Below, piece by piece: positions 58,323 through 64,000 of a stretch of DNA of 64,000 bases. How positions within the stretch are numbered: the stretch's first letter is position 1; the number at the start of each line of letters is the position of its first letter. The DNA is taken from NCBI RefSeq assembly GCF_002081715.1, contig NZ_MUKP01000007.1, positions 124,001 through 188,000 of the forward strand, in the 5' to 3' direction. Made by a program: the position numbers and the translations under genes. The DNA is from Nocardia donostiensis. GTDB taxonomy: Bacteria > Actinomycetota > Actinomycetes > Mycobacteriales > Mycobacteriaceae. The notes under the pieces are model-generated. The model saw only the letters and a list, made by a program, of their open reading frames with translations, did no database searches and was not told where the DNA came from.

Positions 58323-59246
58323 GTGAACGAGTTGCCCGAGGATCTGGAGGCGTTGCTCGCCGAGTACGGGCGGCATCTGCGGCTGGGGCGCAATCGGTCG
58401 GCGCATACAGTGCGGGCTTATCTGGGTGACGCCAGGTCGCTGCTCGCGCATCTGGTCGGCCAGTCGCCCGATGCCGCCGTGCGAGAACTGGACCTCGGGT
58501 TGCTGCGGTCCTGGCTGGCTGCGCAAACGGCCGGCGGGATCGCGCGCGCCACGATCGCGCGCCGGGCCTCGGCGGCGCGGACGTTTACCGCATGGCTGAC
58601 CCATACCGGCCGTCTCACCGCCGATCCGGGCCTGCGGCTCGCCGCGCCCACAGCGCATAGGGTGCTGCCCGCGGTCCTCGGGCGGCAGCAGGCCGAGCAG
58701 GCGATGAACGCGGCAGAATCCGGTGCGGCGCAACATGACCCGATGGCGCTGCGAGACCGCGCGATCGTGGAGTTGCTGTACGCCACCGGTATCCGGGTCG
58801 GCGAACTGTGCGGACTCGATATCGACGATATCGACCGCGAACGCAGACTGGTCCGAGTATTGGGCAAAGGCAACAAAGAACGGTCGGCGCCGTTCGGCAC
58901 ACCGGCCGACGACGCACTCGGCAATTGGCTACGCTACGGCAGGCCCCTGCTGGCCATCCCCGAATCCGGCCGGGCGCTGCTGCTCGGCCGTCGCGGAAAA
59001 CGACTCGACCAACGCCAGGCCAGAACCGTCGTCCACGAGGTGGTTTCCGCCATCCCGGGCGCACCGGACACCGGCCCCCACGGCCTGCGCCACTCGGCCG
59101 CCACCCATCTACTCGAAGGCGGCGCCGACCTACGCGTCGTCCAGGAACTACTCGGCCATGCCAGCCTGGCCACCACCCAGCTCTACACACACGTCTCCGT
59201 CGACCGCCTGAAGAAAGCCCACGACCAGGCCCACCCCCGAGCGTGA
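58323..59246 (+). CDS. xerC: tyrosine recombinase XerC
   Basis: 307 aa. A SAM-like N-terminal domain ([20 protein letters not shown]) and a catalytic C-terminal domain: [20 protein letters not shown] with the first Arg, [20 protein letters not shown] with His and second Arg, and nucleophile Tyr in TTQLYTHVS. It resolves chromosome dimers at dif with XerD. The GTG start has GAAGG ahead. Decayed tandem copies of its 3' end follow immediately. Confidence 0.95.
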   Translation: MNELPEDLEALLAEYGRHLRLGRNRSAHTVRAYLGDARSLLAHLVGQSPDAAVRELDLGLLRSWLAAQTAGGIARATIARRASAARTFTAWLTHTGRLTADPGLRLAAPTAHRVLPAVLGRQQAEQAMNAAESGAAQHDPMALRDRAIVELLYATGIRVGELCGLDIDDIDRERRLVRVLGKGNKERSAPFGTPADDALGNWLRYGRPLLAIPESGRALLLGRRGKRLDQRQARTVVHEVVSAIPGAPDTGPHGLRHSAATHLLEGGADLRVVQELLGHASLATTQLYTHVSVDRLKKAHDQAHPRA

Positions 59247-59614
59247 GGAGCCTCCGTCGTGCTTGGATCGTTTCGGGTTGCTCCGTGCCGGGAAGCTGGC
59301 GGTGCGGAACCTTTTTCGGTCCTCCAGGAACTCTTCGGCCGTGTCGGTGTGGCCGCTGTCAGTTCCGTACGCGTGTCTGCGGGGCTGTGCGAAGAAGGTT
59401 CACGGCCAGGCCGCCCCGAGCGTGAGGAGCCCCTGTCGTGCTCGGATCGCTTTGGGTTGTTCGTGCCGAGGCCGTGCGGTCGCTATGACGGCCGGGCCCA
59501 GGACCGGAGAGGACTTCGGGACCGCCGCGGTCCCCACGCTGGCGTCCTGCTGCTGGGCGCAATACGCTCACCAGCGGATCCACGTGCTCGAGCCGACCAG
59601 ACAAGAGGGTAACC
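59247..59614. other. intergenic region made of decayed xerC 3'-end repeats
   Basis: 368 bp without a gene. About 130-180 bp is a clear copy of the xerC 3' end with its flank, and the rest looks like a third, more decayed unit (about 59460-59614). The leader of a 30-codon ORF lies at its right end. Confidence 0.65.
59277..59483 (+). repeat. tandem decayed duplicate of the xerC 3' end
   Basis: The xerC segment from CCAGGAACTACTCGGCC (59141) to CGAGCGTGAGGAGCC (59252) recurs from CCAGGAACTCTTCGGCC (59324) to CGAGCGTGAGGAGCC about 182 bp later, with similar blocks CGTGCTCGGATCG and GGGTTGTTCGTGCCG after it. The stop and the following 50 bp belong to the unit as well. The copy has lost frame, so it is not translated. 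Confidence 0.75.
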
Positions 59615-59707
59615 GTGTCATCCAGACCTGTGTTCGCGCCGCGATACGGCGGAGACGCCTCGTCCGAGCATGGGGGCCATGGCTTCGAAGTCGAGGGCGT
59701 GGAATGA
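59615..59707 (+). CDS. possible 30-aa ORF coupled to DUF202
   Basis: GTG at 59615 preceded by AGAGGGTAACC, a good ribosome binding site, and the TGA overlaps the ATG of the DUF202 gene (ATGA at 59704-59707). The product would start MSSRPVFAPRYGGDA and end GFEVEGVE. It has no known family. The exact overlap and signal suggest a real leader peptide or small protein. Confidence 0.4.
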   Translation: MSSRPVFAPRYGGDASSEHGGHGFEVEGVE

Positions 59708-60069
59708 CCCTTCCTGATCCGGACGATGAATCCCAGGACGGCGAAACGGAGGTCGATTACCGGTTCACGCTGGCCAATGAGCGCACCTTTCTCGCCTGGA
59801 TGCGCACCTCGCTCGGACTGCTGGCAGGAGGGGTCGCCGTGCACACTCTGGTCGAGCCGTTCCGGCTGACCGGGTTCCGGCGTGCGCTCGCGATGAGCTG
59901 TCTACTGCTTGCTGTGATCATCGCGAGCGGCGCCTATCTGCACTGGCGGCGTGTCGACGTGGCGATGCGGGCGGGCCGTCCGCTGCCGAATACCCTGCTG
60001 GTGCCGATCCTGTCGGTCGGAGTCGCCGCCGTGTCGGTGCTCGCCTGTATGGCGGTGCTGCTGCGTTAA
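59704..60069 (+). CDS. DUF202 (YidH-like) membrane protein, first copy
   Basis: 121 aa. Three membrane helices with the family head DYRFTLANERTFLAWMRTSL (residues about 16-35), then GLLAGGVAVHTLVEPF, ALAMSCLLLAVIIASGAYL, and LLVPILSVGVAAVSVLACMA. DUF202 proteins are of unknown function and often occur in pairs. Here the pair is split by an IS200/IS605-like element; the second is at 61162. Confidence 0.9.
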   Translation: MTLPDPDDESQDGETEVDYRFTLANERTFLAWMRTSLGLLAGGVAVHTLVEPFRLTGFRRALAMSCLLLAVIIASGAYLHWRRVDVAMRAGRPLPNTLLVPILSVGVAAVSVLACMAVLLR

Positions 60070-60740
60070 CCCTTCCCCACGGCTGAAGCCGGGGGATTTC
60101 CAGCTCGGACCGCACCACCGGAGGGAGGCCGATAATGTCTGATGTCGTCAACACTGGTACGGGCGAGTTCTTCCGTGGCCGCCAAAATCACGTGGGCGGC
60201 GTTGTGGTCTCGGTCTGCGGTGTGGCCGCACGCCACGCATCGGAAGACACGCATACCCAACGCGAGCCGCTGCTTGACTCTCGCACCACAATTCGCGCGG
60301 GTCATCGTCGTATAGGCGGGCGGAACCAGCACCACCTTCCGCCCCACCCGCGTGGCACGCTCGATCAGTTCACGTTTCGCAGCCCCGATCGCGGCATCCG
60401 CTGCTTTGCGGGCCATGGTGGAACGGGCGAGGAATTTCGATGTGAAGTCCTCGACAGCGATCATCTGGTGGGCGGCGACCACGCGGCGAGCCCACACCCG
60501 CGCCGCGTGGGTGTTCTGCCGCGCTGCTTTCTTGTGCAAACGGGAGGCTTCGCGCCGCGCCCGCAGGTAACCCTTGCTCGGGGCGTGCCCGCGTGGCCGC
60601 CTACGGCGAGCCATTGTGCGTTGCGCCCGAGCCAGTCCGGCAGCGCAACGACGGCGATACCCCGCGTACGGCAGGTCATGGTCGGGGCTGGTGGTCGTCG
60701 CGGTCACCGACACTCCCCAGCCGATCCCGATACCACCGGT
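60066..60740 (-). pseudogene. tnpB: truncated tnpB (IS605 OrfB, RuvC-like nuclease)
   Basis: The C-terminal half of TnpB: MIAVEDFTSKFLA gives the RuvC-II Glu and HTADRDHNAA the RuvC-III Asp. The RuvC-I position reads IGIGWGVS with Gly where Asp is expected, and the zinc ribbon lacks its first Cys (TRANCG, later CVACG). The N-terminal part of about 200 residues is missing. The frame remains open to a stop at the DUF202 end, but the product would be inactive. Confidence 0.85.
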
Positions 60741-61160
60741 CGCGGCGGGCGCGGCTTCGAGGGGCGGCGTACCACGAACGAGGCGTACCCCGAAATATCG
60801 ACGTCCCGTTATCGGCGGGCGTATCGAGCAGGTCATTCGGGAAGTATGCGCCGAACGCGACGCCCCCATCATCGAACTGGAAACCATGCCCGACCATGTG
60901 CATCTACTCGTCTCTTGTGATCCACAGTTCGGGATTCACCGGCTGGTCGAGCACATCAAAGCCCGGTCCTCGCGGGTACTGCGAGCCGAGTTCCCTTCGC
61001 TCGAGTCCCATCTACCCACCTTGTGGACCAACTCCTACTTCGTCGCCACTGTCGGCGGCGCGACCCTGGAGGTAGCGAAACGTTATGTCGAGAACCAGAA
61101 GAACGTGTGACCTCGATTTCTCCCCACAACTGAAGGTGGGGGCTTCCTCGGGGCCTGTTC
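60070..61160. mobile_element. degraded IS200/IS605-family element between two DUF202 genes
   Basis: Left end hairpin TCCCCACGGCTGAAGCCGGG and right end hairpin CCCCACAACTGAAGGTGGGG (60074-60096 and 61122-61141) fit the end structures of this family. Inside are a TnpB fragment on the minus strand and a TnpA fragment on the plus strand, both lacking their N-terminal parts, which meet near 60740-60765. An internal deletion that removed about 200 residues of TnpB explains this. The element cannot transpose by itself. Confidence 0.85.
60760..61110 (+). pseudogene. tnpA: truncated tnpA (IS200/IS605 Y1 transposase)
   Basis: Keeps TPKYRRPVIGGRIEQVIREV, the HUH motif MPDHVHLLV, FGIHRLVEHIKARSSRVLR, TLWTNSYFVATVGGATLEVA, and the catalytic Tyr in KRYVENQKNV. 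The first 15-20 residues of the usual start (YHxVWxxKYRR) are lost or frameshifted: a TACCAC trace lies just upstream out of frame. Otherwise well preserved, so the damage is recent. Confidence 0.85.
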
Positions 61161-61161
61161 G

Positions 61162-61494
61162 ATGAGTGGCACGGGGCCGCCCACCCAGCGCACCCTCGCT
61201 GTCGAGCGCACCGTACTGGCGTGGCGGCGTACCGCGGTCGCGGCGATGCTCGTCGCCCTGCTCTTGGGGAGTTCGGCGCTGCGCCGCGGTGGGGATCCCA
61301 CTGTGCTCGCCTCGATCGCCCCCATCGCGGCCGCGATGACAATGCTCACGGTGGTCGCGGCCGGATACCTGCGCAGCCGTGGACTCCGCCACGGACAGCA
61401 TCCTCCTCGGCTCTCGGTGATCGCTGTCACCAGCGCTGCCGTGGTGTTCACCGCGGCAGCCGGTTTCGCGGTGGCCGTGGTCGGTCCCGGGTGA
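61162..61494 (+). CDS. DUF202 membrane protein, second copy
   Basis: 110 aa, three membrane helices with the family head RTLAVERTVLAWRRTAVAAM. It probably followed the first DUF202 gene directly before the IS element entered. It begins close to the IS right end, so its promoter may have been disturbed or replaced. Confidence 0.85.
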   Translation: MSGTGPPTQRTLAVERTVLAWRRTAVAAMLVALLLGSSALRRGGDPTVLASIAPIAAAMTMLTVVAAGYLRSRGLRHGQHPPRLSVIAVTSAAVVFTAAAGFAVAVVGPG

Positions 61495-61548
61495 CCGCTC
61501 GAGGAAATGCTGTCGACCGGTTACGCAATCGGCACGTACCGTGCCCAC

Positions 61549-61911
61549 ATGACCTCTGGCACAACCGAGACGACGCCGCTGCGCGACCGCCTACGCGCTG
61601 CCCTGCCCGCCGCGATGAAGGCCCGGGACCGGCGTACGGTCGCAGTACTGCGATCCGCTATCGCCGCGATCGACAACGCCGAATCCGTCGATATCGGCAC
61701 GCACAGGGCGTCGGCGCTGGAGGACAGCGCGATCGGTCCGGGCGCGGCCGAGGTAGCGCGCAAACATCTCACCGAAGCCGATATCGCCGCCGTCGTCCGC
61801 GCGGAAATCGCCGACCTAGTGCGTGCCGCCGACGAGTACGAAACCACAGGGCGTCCCGACCGCGCCGCGGAGTCGCGTGCCGAAGCCGATACCCTGGCGA
61901 GCTTTCTCTGA
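61549..61911 (+). CDS. GatB/YqeY-domain protein
   Basis: About 120 aa with the YqeY pattern [40 protein letters not shown], then helical LTEADIAAVVRAEIADLVRA. YqeY resembles the tail of GatB and may bind tRNA; the function is unknown. The ATG giving MTSGTTETTP is chosen; an upstream ATG adds 14 codons. The acidic Ala/Asp-rich middle is divergent. Confidence 0.8.
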   Translation: MTSGTTETTPLRDRLRAALPAAMKARDRRTVAVLRSAIAAIDNAESVDIGTHRASALEDSAIGPGAAEVARKHLTEADIAAVVRAEIADLVRAADEYETTGRPDRAAESRAEADTLASFL

Positions 61912-61918
61912 ACATCCG

Positions 61919-62431
61919 TCACTGCGGAGCGTCGGCGGACAGTACGGACAGGTAGCGGTCGGCCATGAGGCGCTGGATCAGCGGTACGGCTGGCCCGCCG
62001 AGAGCGGTGTACCAGGTGGCGGCCCGGGAAAAAGCGGTGATGACGCCGTGCACGGTATCGGTGTCGGGGTCGTATTCGACCGCGAACAGTTCTTCGCCTG
62101 CGACCGGGTGACCGGTGAGGGTCCCGTAGGCGAAACCGCGACGGTTCGGTTCGTCGAGTACGTAGATCACACGGCACGGGGCGGTGATGGCGACCGGGCC
62201 GATGCCGAGGCGCACGGTGACCTCGGCGCCCGGCGCGGCGGTCGGCGTGGCCGCCCGATGGAAGATGCCGAGGCGGCGCTGGATGGCGAAGGCCAGGATG
62301 TCGTCGCCGACGCGGTCGAACAGTGCGCGCCCGTGGCCGAGCATGCGGCGTCGGGTGAGATGGTGCGCGTCGACCGGTAGCGCGCCCCTGGTCGCGCCGA
62401 TCTCGGAATAGGTGAAGTCCCGTTGCTGCAC
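61919..62431 (-). CDS. DUF1990 family protein
   Basis: 170 aa. Family sequence: FTYSEIGATRGALP at the start, RVIYVLDEPNRRGFAYGTLT near residue 85, GEELFAVEYDPDTDTVHGVI near 110, and FSRAATWYTALGGPAVPLIQ near 135. Function unknown; the fold is related to lipid-binding START-like proteins. The start is a GTG (VQQRDFTYSEIG) with TGGGA ahead. It overlaps the open frame of the M23 gene on the same strand by 265 bp. Confidence 0.88.
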   Translation of the reverse strand: MQQRDFTYSEIGATRGALPVDAHHLTRRRMLGHGRALFDRVGDDILAFAIQRRLGIFHRAATPTAAPGAEVTVRLGIGPVAITAPCRVIYVLDEPNRRGFAYGTLTGHPVAGEELFAVEYDPDTDTVHGVITAFSRAATWYTALGGPAVPLIQRLMADRYLSVLSADAPQ

Positions 62432-63003
62432 ATTCCCATCATCGGGGTGGCCTGCTCTCGTCCGCCGGTGCGACCCGCCGCGGCCCGGTCTATATCAGCC
62501 ACGGGTTTCAACCGCAGCGGGGCGATCCGGAGCAAACCCAGCGGATCGAGATACTCTCGCCCCGGCCGCGAGCCGTGCTCCCGGCGCAGACCCCAGTGCA
62601 AACACGCGGGAGCAGCGCAGCCGGGGTGCCCGGCGAGCAGTTCGCCGATCCGGGCGCCCCGCGCCACCCGCCGCCCCACCGGCACCGCGGGCTCGACCGG
62701 CTCGTAGGTCGTCCGCAGACCACCGTCGTGATCGATCGACACGACCGGCCTGCCGGCCACCGCTCCAGCGAAAACCACGATGCCTGCGCCCGCTGCCAGC
62801 ACCGCCTGCCCCGCAAACCCGCCCAGATCCACCCCACGATGCCCGGGCAGCCAGTCCTGCGCAGGCTTGTCGAACCGCCGCTCCACCAAGGGCCGAGGCT
62901 GCAACGGCCAACCGAAAAGCCCGCGCATCGCCTCGGGCCCAGCACGACCCGACTGCGCTGCGGCCGTGAGCAGCAGTAGCCCCGCGATCACCGCGATCGA
63001 CAT
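62167..63003 (-). CDS. M23-family metallopeptidase (lysostaphin type)
   Basis: A secreted or membrane-anchored protein starting MSIAVIAGLLLLTAAAQSG, a signal peptide. The peptidase fold covers WLPGHRGVDLGGFAGQAVLA (zinc His and Asp), GAGIVVFAGAVAGRPVVSID, and ACLHWGLRREHG (LHxG-like zinc/active His). The real domain seems to end near 62507 (LRIAPLRLKPV); beyond that the frame stays open to 62167 but reads as a shadow of DUF1990. An upstream frame to 63408 is made of an 18-bp repeat. The start and end are therefore both uncertain. M. tuberculosis has an M23 gene (Rv2891) next to rpsB. Confidence 0.75.
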   Translation of the reverse strand: MSIAVIAGLLLLTAAAQSGRAGPEAMRGLFGWPLQPRPLVERRFDKPAQDWLPGHRGVDLGGFAGQAVLAAGAGIVVFAGAVAGRPVVSIDHDGGLRTTYEPVEPAVPVGRRVARGARIGELLAGHPGCAAPACLHWGLRREHGSRPGREYLDPLGLLRIAPLRLKPVADIDRAAAGRTGGREQATPMMGMCSNGTSPIPRSARPGARYRSTRTISPDAACSATGAHCSTASATTSWPSPSSAASASSIGRPRRPPRRAPRSPCASASARSPSPPRAV

Positions 63004-63306
63004 GATGCGGCTGGGAGGCATGGCGCGGATGAAGGACCTGGCCCGGCTGAGGGCCACGGCCCGTGCGGGGGACACAGCGTGAGGGAGAGATATGGCCCAG
63101 GTAAGGGGCACGGCGCGGCGGAGAGACATAGCCCAGGTAAGGAGCGTGGTGCGGTTGAGTGGCCTGGCCCATCTGAGGGGTACGACGCAGGTGAGGGCCC
63201 TGGCGCGACTGAGAGATTTGGCGCGGCTTAGAGGCCTGGCGCGGCTAGGAGACATGGCGCGGCTAGGAGAGATGGTGCGGGTAGGAGACATGGCCCGACC
63301 GACCGA
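63001..63306. repeat. 18-bp tandem repeat array, about 17 units
   Basis: The consensus is close to GCGCGGCTAGGAGACATG, with units that vary at several positions but keep the 18-bp phase. On the plus strand it reads as ARLGDM-like hexapeptides, and on the minus strand as SPSRAM-like hexapeptides in the frame of the M23 gene. It lies directly before the M23 signal peptide. The right-hand units are the most alike (63200-63300), the left-hand ones decayed. Confidence 0.85.
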
Positions 63307-63408
63307 GGTCTGTGGTCCGGGTTGACCGAGCAACCCGACTTCGGCCGGCGAACTCGCCTGTTCCGGCAGTACGGACCAGCAGGCCGTCATAATTCGATCG
63401 GTCCGCAT

Positions 63409-63899
63409 CAGTCGGTGCGGTGAACCGGCGGGATTTCCTGGTCCGCGTGATTGCCCGGCCTGGGCGAGTCGTGGGGAAACAGGGAATCGGGGACGGGGGA
63501 AGGGAGTTCCTGGTCGGCGTCATACCCCCAGATTCGCGATCTCGACCGGCCTCAGGGCGGCGGTCCGGGAGATTGTGGACAACCGGCTCGGGTGTGGACA
63601 AACACCGTTTCACGAGGGTGTAGACCAGGGCGATTATCACTGGTCGAAGTATTCGCCGTAAACTGGTCGAGCGGTTCGTGCTGGCCACGGACCGACTTCG
63701 CGCGCCACCCATGCTTGTCCACCACGGCGCTGCGGATCGCCGCTCGCTACGAGCGCTTCGACCGCAGCAGCGTAATCCGGAACAGGGAACTGTCGGCTGG
63801 TCCCGGTCATCGTGATCGGGTCCGACGGTTCGGCGGCGCCAGGGCAGCAGACCGCCGGTCTGCTGCGTCAACCGGCAACGAAAGAGAGATACGAGAGCT
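63409..63899. other. rpsB upstream region with DnaA-box-like sites
   Basis: 490 bp without a convincing gene. It holds two perfect copies of TGTGGACAA (63574 and 63593), one near copy TTGTCCACC (63715), and a purine-rich leader (GAAAGAGAGATACGAGAGCT) before the rpsB ATG. Confidence 0.55.
63574..63601 (-). promoter_or_regulatory. two perfect actinobacterial DnaA boxes
   Basis: TGTGGACAA at 63574-63582 and 63593-63601, the reverse complement of TTGTCCACA, the standard actinobacterial DnaA box. They share orientation and are 19 bp apart, nearly two helical turns. A third, TTGTCCACC, lies at 63715-63723 in the other orientation. Confidence 0.6.
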
Positions 63900-64000
63900 A
63901 TGGCTGTCGTAACCATGAAGCAGCTGCTCGACAGCGGCGCGCATTTCGGGCACCAGACGCGGCGCTGGAACCCGAAGATGAAGCGGTTCATCTTCACTGA
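63900..64000 (+). CDS. rpsB: 30S ribosomal protein S2, 5' part
   Basis: The first 33 codons of S2: [20 protein letters not shown] and [13 protein letters not shown]. The gene runs out of the window. rpsB with tsf is expected next, and xerC-M23-rpsB order matches mycobacteria. Confidence 0.95.

Noticed and set aside
57590..58393. 267-codon minus-strand frame in the dprA-xerC gap
   Set aside because: Low-complexity Pro/Ala/Arg product, no ribosome binding site, and it crosses the xerC start.
60135..60920. 261-codon plus-strand frame across the IS element
   Set aside because: Antisense of the TnpB fragment; no independent motif.
63001..63306. 18-bp tandem array considered as a CRISPR array
   Set aside because: The units are contiguous with no spacers and no cas genes are near.

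Overview
The window is a GC-rich actinobacterial chromosome segment, most likely from Nocardia or a close relative in the Corynebacteriales. The evidence is very high third-position GC, frequent GTG starts, and a gene order that follows the Mycobacterium tuberculosis rpmB-recG-pyc-rsmD-coaD-sepIVA-rpmF-rnc-mutM-smc-ftsY-amt-glnB-glnD-ffh-rpsP-rimM-trmD-rplS-lepB-rnhB-comM-dprA-xerC-rpsB backbone. It is chromosomal core with accessory pieces set into it. I saw no rRNA, tRNA or CRISPR array.

Layout. 1-5.2 kb: rpmB, a DAK2/FakA-like kinase gene carrying two large insertions, and recG. 5.2-10.5 kb: the methylcitrate (propionate) locus, with prpR divergent from prpD-prpB-prpC. 10.5-13.3 kb: a PD-(D/E)XK (Rpn-like) nuclease gene with a coupled copy of its own C-terminus, then a TetR/membrane-protein operon with a clear palindromic operator. 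13.4-16 kb: metE under a cobalamin riboswitch. 16.3-20.8 kb: pyc-rsmD-coaD. 20.8-24.9 kb: GtrA, SepIVA, DUF177, rpmF, rnc, mutM. 24.9-27.5 kb: a reductase, a PHP phosphoesterase, OsmC and acylphosphatase. 27.5-30.0 kb: a three-gene membrane/ATP-grasp cluster resembling E. coli ygiBC/yjfLMC. 30.1 kb: a DUF1707 gene behind twin palindromes. 30.7-40.9 kb: smc, DUF2237, ftsY, amt-glnK-glnD with a GlnR-type box. 41-47.8 kb: ffh, rpsP-khpA-rimM-trmD, and a GAF/LuxR regulator divergent from an acyl-CoA synthetase. 47.9-54.1 kb: tex, a conserved membrane gene, rplS, lepB, rnhB, DUF2469. 54.2-59.2 kb: yraN-comM-dprA and xerC. 59.6-64 kb: two DUF202 genes split by a degraded IS200/IS605 element, yqeY-like, DUF1990, an M23 peptidase gene behind an 18-bp tandem repeat, and the start of rpsB.

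How the genes work together. Propionyl-CoA is processed by PrpC, PrpD and PrpB under PrpR. Amt, GlnK and GlnD form the nitrogen-sensing module. FtsY, Ffh, LepB, Smc and SepIVA serve secretion, chromosome segregation and division. MutM, RecG, DprA, ComM, RnhB and XerC maintain and recombine DNA.

The most unusual signals are: decayed tandem copies of gene 3' ends (xerC, dprA, and a live one at the Rpn-like gene); small ORFs exactly coupled to their neighbours (36 aa between prpD and prpB, 30 aa before DUF202); pairs of DnaA-box-like sites 18-19 bp apart upstream of yraN-comM-dprA and of rpsB; the ygiBC/yjfLMC-like cluster; and the insertions in the DAK2 gene.
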